Counted from the stretch's first letter, positions 52,435 through 61,834 are shown. The stretch: 62,892 nt of DNA from Romboutsia maritimum (GCF_002251085.2 NZ_NOJZ02000014.1:1-62892); one strand, 5' to 3'. Numbers and translations are program-made. The notes: generated by a model not told the origin, from the letters alone.

Positions 52435-53526
52435 ATGAGAAAAAGATTTTTAATAGCAGGATTTTTAATAGCAACATTATCATTAAGTGGATGTACAAAG
52501 GGTAAAAATAATGAAGTTAAAAATACTAAGTCACAAACTCAAAGTACAAGTCAGGAAAAAAATGAAGATGAAATGGCATTAGAAGAGTTAGGAATAAAAT
52601 TAGTTAAACCTAAAGCTTGGCAAAATATAGAACCAATAGTCGAAGATTCAAATAAAATGGTTTTTAATTTTATGAGTACAGATGATGCAAAATATATAGG
52701 AGAAATGTCTAAAAAAATTCAAGAAAAATCAATACAAAATGATGGAAAAACAGATTCAAAAGAACAAGAAAATTTAATTAAAGAATATGCACAAAGAAAT
52801 AAAGAAATATGTGCAATAGTGAAAATAGAAAAAAATAAAGCAAAAGATTTTTTAAGCAATGAAGAGTGTTCAAAATATAAAAAGAAAGATAAAGTAGGAG
52901 AATTAAATAACTATGAATATTATCTTTTATACAATGAACAAGGAGATGAAAGTAATTTATCTGACAACGGTAAAAAAGAAATGAAAGCAATTTATGATAA
53001 TATGAATACTTTTAAAGAAAGTATAAAAGCATTTGATCCAGTGAAAAATCCTGTTGAAAAGAAAGAAGAAAAGGCTAAAGAAGAGTCTTTAAAAGGAACT
53101 ATTAGTTTTAAATCAAAAACTTTAAAAGGTAAAGATATAGATAGTTCTATATTTAAAGAAAATAAGCTTACTATGATAAATATATGGGGAACAAGCTGTA
53201 TGCCATGTATAGATGAAATGCCAGAACTAGAAAAATTATCAAAAGAAGTTAAGAGTAACAATGTTAATGTTATTGGTATAGTAGCAGATGCAACTGATGA
53301 TGAAAATAAAGCACTAGCAAAAGAGATAGTAGATAAAAAAGAAGCTAAATTTGATAATATAACTCCAGATAAAAACTTAAGTAAATGGATTATGGAAAAT
53401 GTAAAAGGAACACCAACTACAATATTTGTAGACAAAGATGGAAAGATAGTTGGAAATGCATTAGTAGGAACGGCAAGTAAAGAAGAATACAAAGCACAGA
53501 TAGAAAAAGTTTTAGGTCAGCTTTAA
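52435..53526 (+). CDS. TlpA/thioredoxin-like lipoprotein
   Basis: 363 residues, ATG after AAGGCGGG. Lipobox LSGCTK (Cys ~20) anchors it outside the membrane. Residues ~40-205 are a polar, Lys/Glu-rich domain not recognised. From ~220 a TlpA/AhpC-TSA fold follows with INIWGTSCMPCIDEMPEL, the redox motif CMPC, and cis-Pro in KGTPTTIFVDKDGK. It is followed by a small CXXC protein and a membrane ferredoxin in one operon, so a membrane electron path reducing extracytoplasmic disulfides is plausible. Confidence 0.85.
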   Translation: MRKRFLIAGFLIATLSLSGCTKGKNNEVKNTKSQTQSTSQEKNEDEMALEELGIKLVKPKAWQNIEPIVEDSNKMVFNFMSTDDAKYIGEMSKKIQEKSIQNDGKTDSKEQENLIKEYAQRNKEICAIVKIEKNKAKDFLSNEECSKYKKKDKVGELNNYEYYLLYNEQGDESNLSDNGKKEMKAIYDNMNTFKESIKAFDPVKNPVEKKEEKAKEESLKGTISFKSKTLKGKDIDSSIFKENKLTMINIWGTSCMPCIDEMPELEKLSKEVKSNNVNVIGIVADATDDENKALAKEIVDKKEAKFDNITPDKNLSKWIMENVKGTPTTIFVDKDGKIVGNALVGTASKEEYKAQIEKVLGQL

Positions 53527-53554
53527 TAATGATTTTAATTAAAGGGGAATTTCT

Positions 53555-53692
53555 ATGAAAGTAAGATTATTAAGAGGTATAGTATTATTTATGAGCATTT
53601 GTTTTATAGTAGGTGGAGTATATAGAAATGAAGTTAAAATAGTTTTAAATAAGGCTACTAATATATGTTTGGAGTGTATAGGAATTGGATAA
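53555..53692 (+). CDS. Small membrane CXXC protein (CD1871A-like)
   Basis: 45 residues, too short for many gene callers. ATG lies eight bases after AAAGGGGAA. Residues ~5-23 form one membrane helix (LLRGIVLFMSICFIVGGVY). The C-terminus is NKATNICLECIGIG with a CLEC motif. It matches the layout of the small CXXC proteins found between TlpA-like and 4Fe-4S NapH-like genes in Clostridia (CD1871A family). Its stop overlaps the next gene by eight bases, indicating translational coupling. Confidence 0.75.
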   Translation: MKVRLLRGIVLFMSICFIVGGVYRNEVKIVLNKATNICLECIGIG

Positions 53693-54509
53693 AAGAAATT
53701 TCACTCAATTAATTGCTACTATACTTACTAATGCTAATTTAAAAGGTTTTTTTGAAAAAGGAATATTTAAAGGAGATACTAAGAAACTATGTGTTCCAGG
53801 ACTGAACTGTTATTCATGTCCTGGAGCATTAGGATCTTGTCCGATAGGATCATTACAAGCTGTTATAGGTAGTATGAAGTACAATATCTCTCTTTATGTA
53901 TTAGGAATAATGTCATTTTTCGGAGTTATTTTTGGAAGATTAATATGTGGATGGCTATGTCCATTTGGATTTATTCAAGATTTGTTATATAAAGTAAAAG
54001 TAAAAAAAATAAATGTAAATAAAAAAGTAGATAATGTGCTTAAATACTTGAAATATGTGATTTTAATATTATTTGTAGTAATATTACCTATGTTTTTAAC
54101 TAATGAATTTGGTATGGCTAAACCATATTTTTGTGAGTTTATATGCCCAGCAGGAACATTAGAGGGCGGAATACCATTAGTATTACTTAATGAATCATTA
54201 AGACAAACAATTGGATTTTTATTTGCATGGAAGCTTTTTATATTAATTGCTATTATAGTACTATCTATGTTTGTTTATCGACCATTCTGTAGATACATTT
54301 GTCCACTTGGAGCATTTTATTCTGTATTTAATAAATTTAGTTTTTATAAATATAAAGTGGATGAAGAAAAATGTACAGGATGTAAGGCTTGTCAAAGAAA
54401 ATGTAATATGAATATAGAAGTTTATAAAAAACCGAATACTATAGATTGTATAAGATGTGGAGAGTGCGTAAAAGCTTGTCCTACAAAATGCATTAAAAAA
54501 GGATTTTAA
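53685..54509 (+). CDS. NapH-like membrane 4Fe-4S protein
   Basis: 274 residues from TTG inside the preceding gene. Membrane segments alternate with cysteine motifs CYSCPGALGSCPIG, GWLCPFGFIQD, FICPAGTLEGG and ICPLGAFY, then two ferredoxin clusters (CTGCKACQRKCNM and CIRCGECVKACPTKC) at the C-terminus. This is the NapH/CcoG/NosR-type family that passes electrons across the membrane. It probably supplies reducing power to the TlpA-like lipoprotein through the CXXC protein. Confidence 0.85.
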   Translation: MDKRNFTQLIATILTNANLKGFFEKGIFKGDTKKLCVPGLNCYSCPGALGSCPIGSLQAVIGSMKYNISLYVLGIMSFFGVIFGRLICGWLCPFGFIQDLLYKVKVKKINVNKKVDNVLKYLKYVILILFVVILPMFLTNEFGMAKPYFCEFICPAGTLEGGIPLVLLNESLRQTIGFLFAWKLFILIAIIVLSMFVYRPFCRYICPLGAFYSVFNKFSFYKYKVDEEKCTGCKACQRKCNMNIEVYKKPNTIDCIRCGECVKACPTKCIKKGF

Positions 54510-54517
54510 TATATATT

Positions 54518-54547
54518 AAAAAACACGATATTTATATCGTGTTTTTG
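54518..54547 (+). terminator. Rho-independent terminator
   Basis: AAAAACACGATAT pairs with ATATCGTGTTTTT. Confidence 0.88.
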
Positions 54548-54583
54548 CTATTTTTTATTACAAATTTAGAAACCTAAAAACTA

Positions 54584-54656
54584 TGGGGTGTCTCAAAATT
54601 ATACTCAGGCGAATCGATATGTTAATCATAAAATTTTATTTTGAGATAATCCCCAA
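54584..54656. terminator. Long hairpin between convergent genes
   Basis: GGGGTGTCTCAAAAT pairs with ATTTTGAGATAATCCCC around a ~35-base loop. It lacks a good T-run and may be a decayed or RNA-stabilising element. Confidence 0.5.
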
Positions 54657-54670
54657 GGATATTAATATTT

Positions 54671-55090
54671 TTAAGCGTATTTCTTACCTAAAGATTTAAG
54701 TAAATCTGTTTCAGATTCAGATGGTTCATAGTTTGAAATGATACTATCTTCAATTAATATTCCACCTAGAGATTTGATTCTTTCTTCCCAATCTTTCATC
54801 CATTGACCATCACCCCAACCATAAGATCCGAATAATATTATTTTTTTATCTTTTATAGATGAAGAGATAGTTTCCATAAAAGGCTCCATTTCACTTTCCT
54901 CAAGCTGTTCATCGCCCATAGATGGACAACCTAAAAATAAAATGTCTGCTTCGTTTATATTTTCTATACTAGCTTTATCAACACTTAATAGTTTTGAATG
55001 AGCATTATCTTTACAAGTAGAGTATACAGATTCAGCCATTGTTTCTGTGTTACCTGAACCACTCCAATAAATTATATTAATTTTATTCAT
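54671..55090 (-). CDS. Flavodoxin
   Basis: 139 residues, ATG after AAGGGGG. FMN phosphate loop YWSGSGNTETMAE at residues 8-20, aromatic flavin-stacking loops around LGCPSMGDEQL (~55) and FGSYGWGDGQW (~88). Single-domain flavodoxins replace ferredoxin when iron is scarce, which agrees with the Fur-type box 69 bases upstream of the start. Confidence 0.93.
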   Translation of the reverse strand: MNKINIIYWSGSGNTETMAESVYSTCKDNAHSKLLSVDKASIENINEADILFLGCPSMGDEQLEESEMEPFMETISSSIKDKKIILFGSYGWGDGQWMKDWEERIKSLGGILIEDSIISNYEPSESETDLLKSLGKKYA

Positions 55091-55158
55091 ATAAAATTAC
55101 CCCCTTATTGTTAATTTACTTAAATAATAACATAATGATATTGAAATGTAAATAAAAA

Positions 55159-55173
55159 TGATAATTAATATCA
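55159..55173 (-). promoter_or_regulatory. Fur box upstream of the flavodoxin gene
   Basis: TGATAATTAATATCA (plus strand) is one mismatch from TGATAATnATTATCA and is the exact reverse complement of the znuA box at 47108. Confidence 0.65.
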
Positions 55174-55319
55174 AATAAAACAATTACAATAAGTTTGAAA
55201 TATTTAAAATTTAAATAAATGGTTTTAAATGACTAAGCAAAGATATTTTACTTATTATAAATATTTAATATAATACATAAACTATATTTAAGTTAATTTC
55301 ATCAAGGAGGTTTAAAATT

Positions 55320-55508
55320 ATGAAAAAAGGAATTTTACCGATGGCAGTAGGTACAGCAGTTACAGCAGCAGGGTTAGCTTTAGATTCAAATCAAAATAAA
55401 AAAAGACATTTTAAGAAAAATGATTATAAAAATATGGCGGGGGCTCTTTTAGTTGGAGCAGGAGTTGCACATATTGCACTTGGCGGAATAGATGTTATTA
55501 AGGAATAG
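55320..55508 (+). CDS. Small glycine/alanine-rich membrane protein
   Basis: 62 residues, ATG after AAGGAGG. Two short hydrophobic stretches (MAVGTAVTAAGLAL and AGALLVGAGVAHIALGG) flank a basic linker (NKKRHFKKNDYKN). It is not recognised. A single-gene unit bounded by a terminator. Confidence 0.55.
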   Translation: MKKGILPMAVGTAVTAAGLALDSNQNKKRHFKKNDYKNMAGALLVGAGVAHIALGGIDVIKE

Positions 55509-55532
55509 TTAAAAATATTTATTTATAATATT

Positions 55533-55586
55533 AAAAATAGTTATTTTAATTTATTGTTTTATTTAAATTAGAAATAACTATTTTTA
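55533..55586 (+). terminator. Rho-independent terminator
   Basis: AAAAATAGTTATTT pairs with AAATAACTATTTTT with extra TAATTT/AAATTA pairing inside. Confidence 0.85.
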
Positions 55587-55656
55587 GTTTGAGTAAATTA
55601 TTATTGAAGAATTAGATTTTATATTAATTACATACATAATTAAAATAAAGATATAG

Positions 55657-55671
55657 TTAGTTGGCTAATTA
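55657..55671. promoter_or_regulatory. Possible second MarR operator
   Basis: TTAGTTGGCTAATTA is an imperfect copy of the palindrome at 55776. Confidence 0.45.
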
Positions 55672-55775
55672 ACATATATAAAATACATAAAATAAAGGGA
55701 ATTAATTTAAATTCATTAACATAAACATAAAAAATAATATTTTATTGATTTAATAAGAAAAATATTATAATATAA

Positions 55776-55793
55776 TAATTAGTCGACTAATTA
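55776..55793. promoter_or_regulatory. MarR operator
   Basis: TAATTAGTCGACTAATTA is a perfect 18-bp palindrome overlapping or just after a TATAAT (-10) and before the MarR start. Its TTAGTCGACTAA core is typical of MarR-family sites, suggesting autoregulation of the MarR-ABC operon. Confidence 0.75.
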
Positions 55794-55810
55794 AAGGGAG
55801 TGTTGTGTAT

Positions 55811-56242
55811 ATGAAATGTGAGGAAACTTTAAATGGTATTTTGATGCAAGTAATGAGAGTTCATTTTTTAAGAACACATTCATTACTTGAGGAAACGGGA
55901 TTATACCATGGTCAACCTCCGTTACTTTTATTATTAGAAAAAGAAAATGGTCAAAGTCAAAAAATGTTAGCGGATAAACTAAAAGTAAAACCATCAACGA
56001 TTAATGTAATGATAAAGAGAATGGAAAAGACTGAATTAATAGAAAGAAAACAAGATGAAAATGATCAAAGAACTTCAAGAATATTTATTACAGAAAAAGG
56101 TCGAGAGAAGTGCAAAAAATTATATGAAATAAATGAAGAGATGGAAAAAGAATGTCTTCAAAATTTCACAGTGGAAGAAAAAATAATAATAAGAAGATTA
56201 TTAATTCAGATAAAAGATAATTTAAAATCTTGTATGGATTAA
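55811..56242 (+). CDS. MarR-family transcriptional regulator
   Basis: 143 residues from ATG ten bases after AAGGGAG; a GTG six bases upstream is an alternative start. Winged helix: QSQKMLADKLKVKPSTINVMIKRM (recognition helix KPSTINVMIKRM) and the wing RKQDENDQRTSRIF. N- and C-terminal helices form the dimer. It is followed 49 bases later by two ABC exporter genes and preceded by a palindromic operator, so it probably represses them until a toxic ligand binds. Confidence 0.88.
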   Translation: MKCEETLNGILMQVMRVHFLRTHSLLEETGLYHGQPPLLLLLEKENGQSQKMLADKLKVKPSTINVMIKRMEKTELIERKQDENDQRTSRIFITEKGREKCKKLYEINEEMEKECLQNFTVEEKIIIRRLLIQIKDNLKSCMD

Positions 56243-56291
56243 AAATTGGTAGACATTAAGAGAAAATCAACTTTAGGAAGGAGAGAAGAGT

Positions 56292-58547
56292 ATGTTTAAA
56301 TTAATAAAATATTTAAAAAAATCTACTGTAGCTATAATAGCCATAATAGGTTTGTTGGTAATTCAAGCGGTATGTGACCTCTCTTTACCAGACTATACAT
56401 CAAAAATAGTAAATGTAGGTATACAACAAGGAGGAGTAGAAAATGCTGTTCCAAAAATAATTAGAAAAAGTGAATTAGACAAAATTATTTTGTTTATGAA
56501 CGATAATGATAAAAACTTAGTAATGAATAATTATGATTTGTTAGATAAAAATTCTTTTACAAAATCAGAATTTAATAAATATAAAGAGCTTTATCCAAAG
56601 TTAAATCAAGAATCTCTTTATAAATTAACGACTGATAATAAAGAAAAAATAGAAGAATTAAATAATATAATGGGAAAGCCAATTTTAATAGCTTCAGGTA
56701 TATCTTCAGATAATGAGGAAACGAAAAAAATGAAGGAAGGAATATTATCGAATCTTCCTCCTCAAATGACTCAAAAAGGAAATGATGATTTTTTTAATAT
56801 ATTATCAAAGATGCCAAGTAAACAGTTAGATGAAATTACTAAAAGTATAGAAGAAAAATTTAATGATATGCCAGAAAGTATAATTAGTCAGAGTGCAGTA
56901 TCTTATGTTAAGGCTGAATATGAAAATATAGGAATAAATACTGAAAAGACTCAAAATAATTATATATTAACAACTGGTGCTAAAATGTTAGGTATAACAA
57001 TAATAAGTATGTTAGCTACAATTTTAGTAGGATTCTTAGGGTCTAGAGTGGCAGCAACTTTAGGTAGAGATTTACGTAGTGGAGTATTTAAAAAAGTCAT
57101 GTCATTTTCAAATGCTGAAATGACTAAATTTTCTACAGCTTCGCTAATAACACGTAGTACAAATGATATTCAACAAATTCAGATGTTAATGGTAATTTTA
57201 CTTAGAGTAGTTTTCTATGCACCAATACTTGGAGTTGGAGGCGTACTTAAAGTATTAAATACAGATACATCAATGTCATGGATTATAGGTGTAGCAGTAG
57301 TTTCTATATTAGTATTAGTTATATTTATGTTTGCTGTAGTAATGCCGAAATTTAAGATAGTTCAAAGTTTAGTTGATAAATTAAATTTAGTAGCAAGAGA
57401 GATGCTTACAGGACTTCCAGTTATACGTGCATTTAGTACAGAAAGGCATGAAGAAGCTAGATTCGAAAAGGCTAATAAGGATTTAACAAAAACAAATATT
57501 TTTGTTAATAGAGTTATGGCATGTATGATGCCAGGTATGATGTTTGTGATGAATAGTATTACGGTACTTATAGTATGGAATGGAGCGAAAGGTGTAGATT
57601 CAGGAATGATGCAAGTTGGAGATATGATGGCATTCATTCAATATACTATGCAAATAATAATGGCATTTTTAATGATTTCTATGGTATCAGTAATGCTTCC
57701 AAGAGCTGTTGTATCAGCTAATCGTGTTGATGAGATTTTAGAAACAGAACTTAGCGTAAAAAATCCTAAATCAGTACAAAGCTTTGATAATAGTAAAAAA
57801 GGAATTGTTGAGTTTAAGAATGTTTCATTTAAATATCCTGATGCAGAAGAAAATATATTAAATAATATAACTTTCACTGCTAAGCCAGGAGAAACAACAG
57901 CATTTATAGGAAGCACAGGAAGTGGGAAATCTACTCTTATAAATTTAATACCTCGTTTCTTTGATGTTACGGGTGGTGAAATTTTAATTGATGGAGCGAA
58001 TATAAAAAATGTTTCTAAGCATGAATTAAGAGAAAAAATAGGATATGTACCTCAAAGGGGAGTGTTATTCTCAGGAACTATAGATTCAAATTTAAGATAT
58101 GGGAATATAGAAGCTAGTCATGATGAAATAGAAAAAGCGGCTAGAATAGCTCAAGCAACTGAATTTATAAATTCTAAACCAGATAAATTTGATACTGAAA
58201 TATCTCAAGGTGGTACTAATGTATCAGGTGGGCAAAAACAAAGACTTTCTATAGCAAGAGCTATAGCAAAAAATCCAGAAGTATATATATTTGATGATAG
58301 CTTTTCAGCCCTTGATTTTAAAACTGATGCAACTCTTCGTAAGGCATTAAAATCAGAAACAGCTGAAAGTACAGTTTTAATAGTAGCTCAAAGAATAAGC
58401 ACTATTTTAAATGCTGAACAAATAGTTGTTTTAGATGAAGGTGAAGTAGTTGGGATAGGAAATCATAAAGAACTTCTTAAAAATTGTGAAGTTTATAAAC
58501 AAATAGCCTTATCACAACTTTCAAAGGAGGAGTTAGCTGATGAGTAA
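56292..58547 (+). CDS. Heterodimeric ABC exporter, subunit with degenerate ATPase site
   Basis: 751 residues, ATG after AAGGAGAG. After the first membrane helix there is an insertion of ~185 residues (about 40-225) rich in charged residues, which should face outward. It is larger than in ordinary half transporters. ATPase: Walker A GSTGSGKST at 540, signature VSGGQKQRL, Walker B YIFDDSFSALD, where Asp replaces the catalytic Glu. This is the non-catalytic half of TM287/288- or BmrCD-like exporters. MarR control suggests drug or lipid export. Confidence 0.88.
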   Translation: MFKLIKYLKKSTVAIIAIIGLLVIQAVCDLSLPDYTSKIVNVGIQQGGVENAVPKIIRKSELDKIILFMNDNDKNLVMNNYDLLDKNSFTKSEFNKYKELYPKLNQESLYKLTTDNKEKIEELNNIMGKPILIASGISSDNEETKKMKEGILSNLPPQMTQKGNDDFFNILSKMPSKQLDEITKSIEEKFNDMPESIISQSAVSYVKAEYENIGINTEKTQNNYILTTGAKMLGITIISMLATILVGFLGSRVAATLGRDLRSGVFKKVMSFSNAEMTKFSTASLITRSTNDIQQIQMLMVILLRVVFYAPILGVGGVLKVLNTDTSMSWIIGVAVVSILVLVIFMFAVVMPKFKIVQSLVDKLNLVAREMLTGLPVIRAFSTERHEEARFEKANKDLTKTNIFVNRVMACMMPGMMFVMNSITVLIVWNGAKGVDSGMMQVGDMMAFIQYTMQIIMAFLMISMVSVMLPRAVVSANRVDEILETELSVKNPKSVQSFDNSKKGIVEFKNVSFKYPDAEENILNNITFTAKPGETTAFIGSTGSGKSTLINLIPRFFDVTGGEILIDGANIKNVSKHELREKIGYVPQRGVLFSGTIDSNLRYGNIEASHDEIEKAARIAQATEFINSKPDKFDTEISQGGTNVSGGQKQRLSIARAIAKNPEVYIFDDSFSALDFKTDATLRKALKSETAESTVLIVAQRISTILNAEQIVVLDEGEVVGIGNHKELLKNCEVYKQIALSQLSKEELADE

Positions 58548-60393
58548 ACAAGAAATGAGAAAAGGACCTATGGTAGGCAGAGGCCCAATGGGTCATGGAC
58601 CAATGGGTGGCGGAGAAAAAGCAAAAGACTTTAAAGGAACTATGAAGACCTTAATGTCTTACTTATCTGAATTTAAGTTATCTATAATTTTGGTTATAAT
58701 ATTTGCAATAGGAAGTGTTACATTTTCTGTAGTAGGACCAAAAGTATTAGGTAAAGCTACTACAAAGATATTTGAAGGATTAGTGAATAAGGTTTCAGGA
58801 ACTGGAGCGGGAATAGATTTTGAAGCTATAAAAAATATACTTTTAATATTGATTGGATTATATATTATAAGTGCTATATTTTCATTTATACAAGGATATG
58901 TAATGAGTGGAATCTCACAAAAGATAGGTTATAATTTACGAACAGAGCTTTCTAAAAAAATAAACAGAATGCCTATGAAATACTTTGATAATAAAACACA
59001 TGGAGAAGTTTTGTCTAGAATAACAAATGATATAGATACATTAACTCAAAGTTTAAATCAAAGTATGACACAAGTTATAACATCAGTAACAACTATTATA
59101 GGTATATTAATAATGATGTTGTCGATAAGTTGGATTATGACTTTAGTAACATTAATTGTATTACCAATTTCAATGTTATTAATATCCTTAATAGTTAAAA
59201 AGTCACAAAAATATTTTAAATCTCAACAAGAATTCTTAGGTCATGTAAATGGTCAAGTTGAGGAATTGTATGGAGGGCATAATATAGTTCAAGCCTTTAA
59301 TGGAGAAGAAGATGCTATTAAAGAGTTTGATGAATTAAATAATAATTTATATGGATCTGCATGGAAATCTCAATTTTTATCAGGTATAATGCAACCACTT
59401 ATGATGTTTGTTGGTAATTTAGGTTATGTAGTTGTTTGTATACTTGGAGGATGGCTTGCAATTAGAAAAACTATCGAGGTTGGAGATATTCAGTCATTTA
59501 TACAATATGTAAGAAACTTTACTCAACCATTAACTCAAGTTGCTCAAGTTGCTAATTTATTACAATCTATAGCAGCAGCATCTGAAAGAGTATTTGAATT
59601 TTTAGATGAAGAAGAAGAGGATCAAATTGTACCAAATGCAGTTTCAATAAAAGGATTATCAAGTAAGGTTGATTTTGAAAATGTTAAGTTTGGGTATAAT
59701 CCAGATAAAATAATAATAAAAGACTTTACAGCTAATATAAAACCTGGTCAAAAGGTTGCAATAGTTGGACCGACTGGAGCTGGTAAAACTACTATAATAA
59801 AATTATTAATGAGATTTTATGATGTTAATTCTGGTCAAATATTAATAGATGGTCATAATATTAAAGATTTTAATCGTAGTGAATTAAGAGAAATGTTTGG
59901 AATGGTACTTCAAGATACATGGTTATTTAATGGAAGTATAAAGGAAAATATACGTTATGGTAAATTAAATGCAACGGATGAAGAGGTAGTAGAAGCTGCT
60001 AAGGCTGCTCACGTACATCATTTTATAAAAACTTTACCGAATGGATACAATATGGAATTAAATGAAGAAGCAAGTAATGTATCTCAAGGTCAAAAACAAT
60101 TATTAACAATAGCAAGAGCTATATTAGCCGACCCTAAAATATTAATACTTGATGAAGCTACTAGTTCGGTTGATACAAGAACAGAAGTGTTAATACAAAA
60201 GGCTATGGATAACCTAATGGAAGGAAGAACTAGTTTTATAATAGCGCATAGATTATCTACTATAAGAGATGCTGATTTAATATTAGTAATGAATGAAGGC
60301 GATATAATAGAGCAAGGAAATCATGAGACATTATTAGCGAAGAATGGATTCTATTCTAATTTATATAATTCTCAGTTTGAAAAACAGATGTAG
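58540..60393 (+). CDS. Heterodimeric ABC exporter, catalytic subunit
   Basis: 617 residues, overlapping its partner by eight bases. A Gly/Met/Pro-rich cytoplasmic N-terminus (residues 8-27, GPMVGRGPMGHGPMGGG) precedes six helices. ATPase: Walker A GPTGAGKTT, signature VSQGQKQLL (deviating from LSGGQ), Walker B LILDEATSSVD with intact Glu. A weak signature here plus Walker B Asp in the partner is the classic asymmetric arrangement with one consensus and one degenerate site. Confidence 0.9.
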   Translation: MSKQEMRKGPMVGRGPMGHGPMGGGEKAKDFKGTMKTLMSYLSEFKLSIILVIIFAIGSVTFSVVGPKVLGKATTKIFEGLVNKVSGTGAGIDFEAIKNILLILIGLYIISAIFSFIQGYVMSGISQKIGYNLRTELSKKINRMPMKYFDNKTHGEVLSRITNDIDTLTQSLNQSMTQVITSVTTIIGILIMMLSISWIMTLVTLIVLPISMLLISLIVKKSQKYFKSQQEFLGHVNGQVEELYGGHNIVQAFNGEEDAIKEFDELNNNLYGSAWKSQFLSGIMQPLMMFVGNLGYVVVCILGGWLAIRKTIEVGDIQSFIQYVRNFTQPLTQVAQVANLLQSIAAASERVFEFLDEEEEDQIVPNAVSIKGLSSKVDFENVKFGYNPDKIIIKDFTANIKPGQKVAIVGPTGAGKTTIIKLLMRFYDVNSGQILIDGHNIKDFNRSELREMFGMVLQDTWLFNGSIKENIRYGKLNATDEEVVEAAKAAHVHHFIKTLPNGYNMELNEEASNVSQGQKQLLTIARAILADPKILILDEATSSVDTRTEVLIQKAMDNLMEGRTSFIIAHRLSTIRDADLILVMNEGDIIEQGNHETLLAKNGFYSNLYNSQFEKQM

Positions 60394-60407
60394 TATAAAT
60401 GATATTT

Positions 60408-60447
60408 AAAAAAGCTGTTTCAAAATAAAATGAAACAGCTTTTTTAG
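60408..60447. terminator. Bidirectional terminator
   Basis: AAAAAAGCTGTTTCA and TGAAACAGCTTTTTT form a perfect 15-bp stem with T-runs on both strands. Confidence 0.9.
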
Positions 60448-60488
60448 TTTTATTTATATAGTAATTATTGATAATATTTATATTTAAT

Positions 60489-61679
60489 TTATGAAGCTAT
60501 ATTATCTATAGAATGAGATTTATTATAATTATTTTTAATGAAATTAAAAACGTTTGCAATTAAATAAGTTGATATTATTGAAAATAAAGAAGCTATTAAT
60601 ATAGATATTTTTGATATATTAACAATTGTGGTATAGTTTGCAAAAGCTATCTCAGAAACGAATATAGCCATAGTAAATCCTATTCCTGCAAGTATTGATA
60701 CACAAAATATAGATGACCAACTTGTATTGTCTGGTTTTTCAGTTATATTTAGTTTTGTACCAATATAGCTAAACAACATTATTCCTAATGGTTTACCAAC
60801 AGATAATCCTAATACTATTCCCATTATTAATGTATCTACTAAAGCAAATTCAATATCAACTTTAAAGTTGATAGCAGTATTTACAAGTGCAAATAGAGGC
60901 AGAATTATTAAATTACATATAGGAGTTAATTTATGCTCTAATATTTCTAACATTGATGCTTTTGTATTTTTATTTTTTTGAGATGGTATCATGATTGCTA
61001 ATAATACGCCGCTTATAGTAGAATGAACTCCGCTTGAATATATTAAATACCATAGAACTAATCCTAGTAATATATAAGGGGAAATCTTATTTACTTTAAA
61101 GATTTTATTCATAGCTAATAAAAGGAGCATTAATACTAAGGCTATAAATAAAAATTCATATTTTATATTTGAAGAATATAAAACACCAATAACTAGAATT
61201 GAAATTAAATCATCAACTACAGCCAAGGATAATAAAAATATTTTTAAAGACGGATCTATTTTGTTTTTTAAAATCATAAAAATTCCTACAGCAAAAGCTA
61301 TATCAGTTGATATAGGAATACCTACACCGCTAGCAAATTCTGTATTACAATTAAATATTGTAAAAATGATTGCTGGAACTATAACGCCTCCAAAAGCAGA
61401 TAATATAGGGAATGATGCTTTTTTAAAGCTTGATAAATTTCCGAAAAGTATTTCATGTTTTATTTCGAGACCTACTAATAAGAAGAATATAGCCATCAGA
61501 AAGTCATTTATAAACATATGTAAATTAAAAGTGTTGAAAAACGTTATCCCGGACATTAAATGATGATAATGTTCTTTTAAAGAGCTGTTTGCAATAATTA
61601 AAGAAAGTATTGTTGCTAATACAAGTAATACCCCTGTGAATACCTCAGATTTTAGTAAATTTTTAAATGATAAGTTCAT
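60489..61679 (-). CDS. nhaA: NhaA Na+/H+ antiporter
   Basis: 396 residues, ATG after AGGGGGAC. Twelve helices. Hallmarks: GIPISTDIAFAVGI near 120, LAVVDDLISILVIG near 150 with the paired aspartates that bind Na+/H+, and ILAGIGFTMAIFVSEIAF near 330. It expels sodium using the proton gradient. Its orientation opposes neighbours and it is monocistronic. Confidence 0.93.
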   Translation of the reverse strand: MNLSFKNLLKSEVFTGVLLVLATILSLIIANSSLKEHYHHLMSGITFFNTFNLHMFINDFLMAIFFLLVGLEIKHEILFGNLSSFKKASFPILSAFGGVIVPAIIFTIFNCNTEFASGVGIPISTDIAFAVGIFMILKNKIDPSLKIFLLSLAVVDDLISILVIGVLYSSNIKYEFLFIALVLMLLLLAMNKIFKVNKISPYILLGLVLWYLIYSSGVHSTISGVLLAIMIPSQKNKNTKASMLEILEHKLTPICNLIILPLFALVNTAINFKVDIEFALVDTLIMGIVLGLSVGKPLGIMLFSYIGTKLNITEKPDNTSWSSIFCVSILAGIGFTMAIFVSEIAFANYTTIVNISKISILIASLFSIISTYLIANVFNFIKNNYNKSHSIDNIAS

Positions 61680-61796
61680 ATTTGTCCCCCTATGTCTTTT
61701 TATAGATGAATCATGCTGAATTTTGAATTCTAACTATAATAAAAATAGTACTCTGTATTTTAAATACTGTCAATATATGAAAATACAAAAAATTAC

Positions 61797-61834
61797 AAAA
61801 TTCATGGAGTGTATAAATATACTTATGAATTTTG
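61797..61834. other. Hairpin in the nhaA-yaiI intergenic region
   Basis: AAAATTCAT and ATGAATTTT pair with AGTGTATA/TATACT inside. There is no adequate T-run. It may be part of divergent promoters. The rest of 61680-61952 shows nothing else. Confidence 0.4.
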
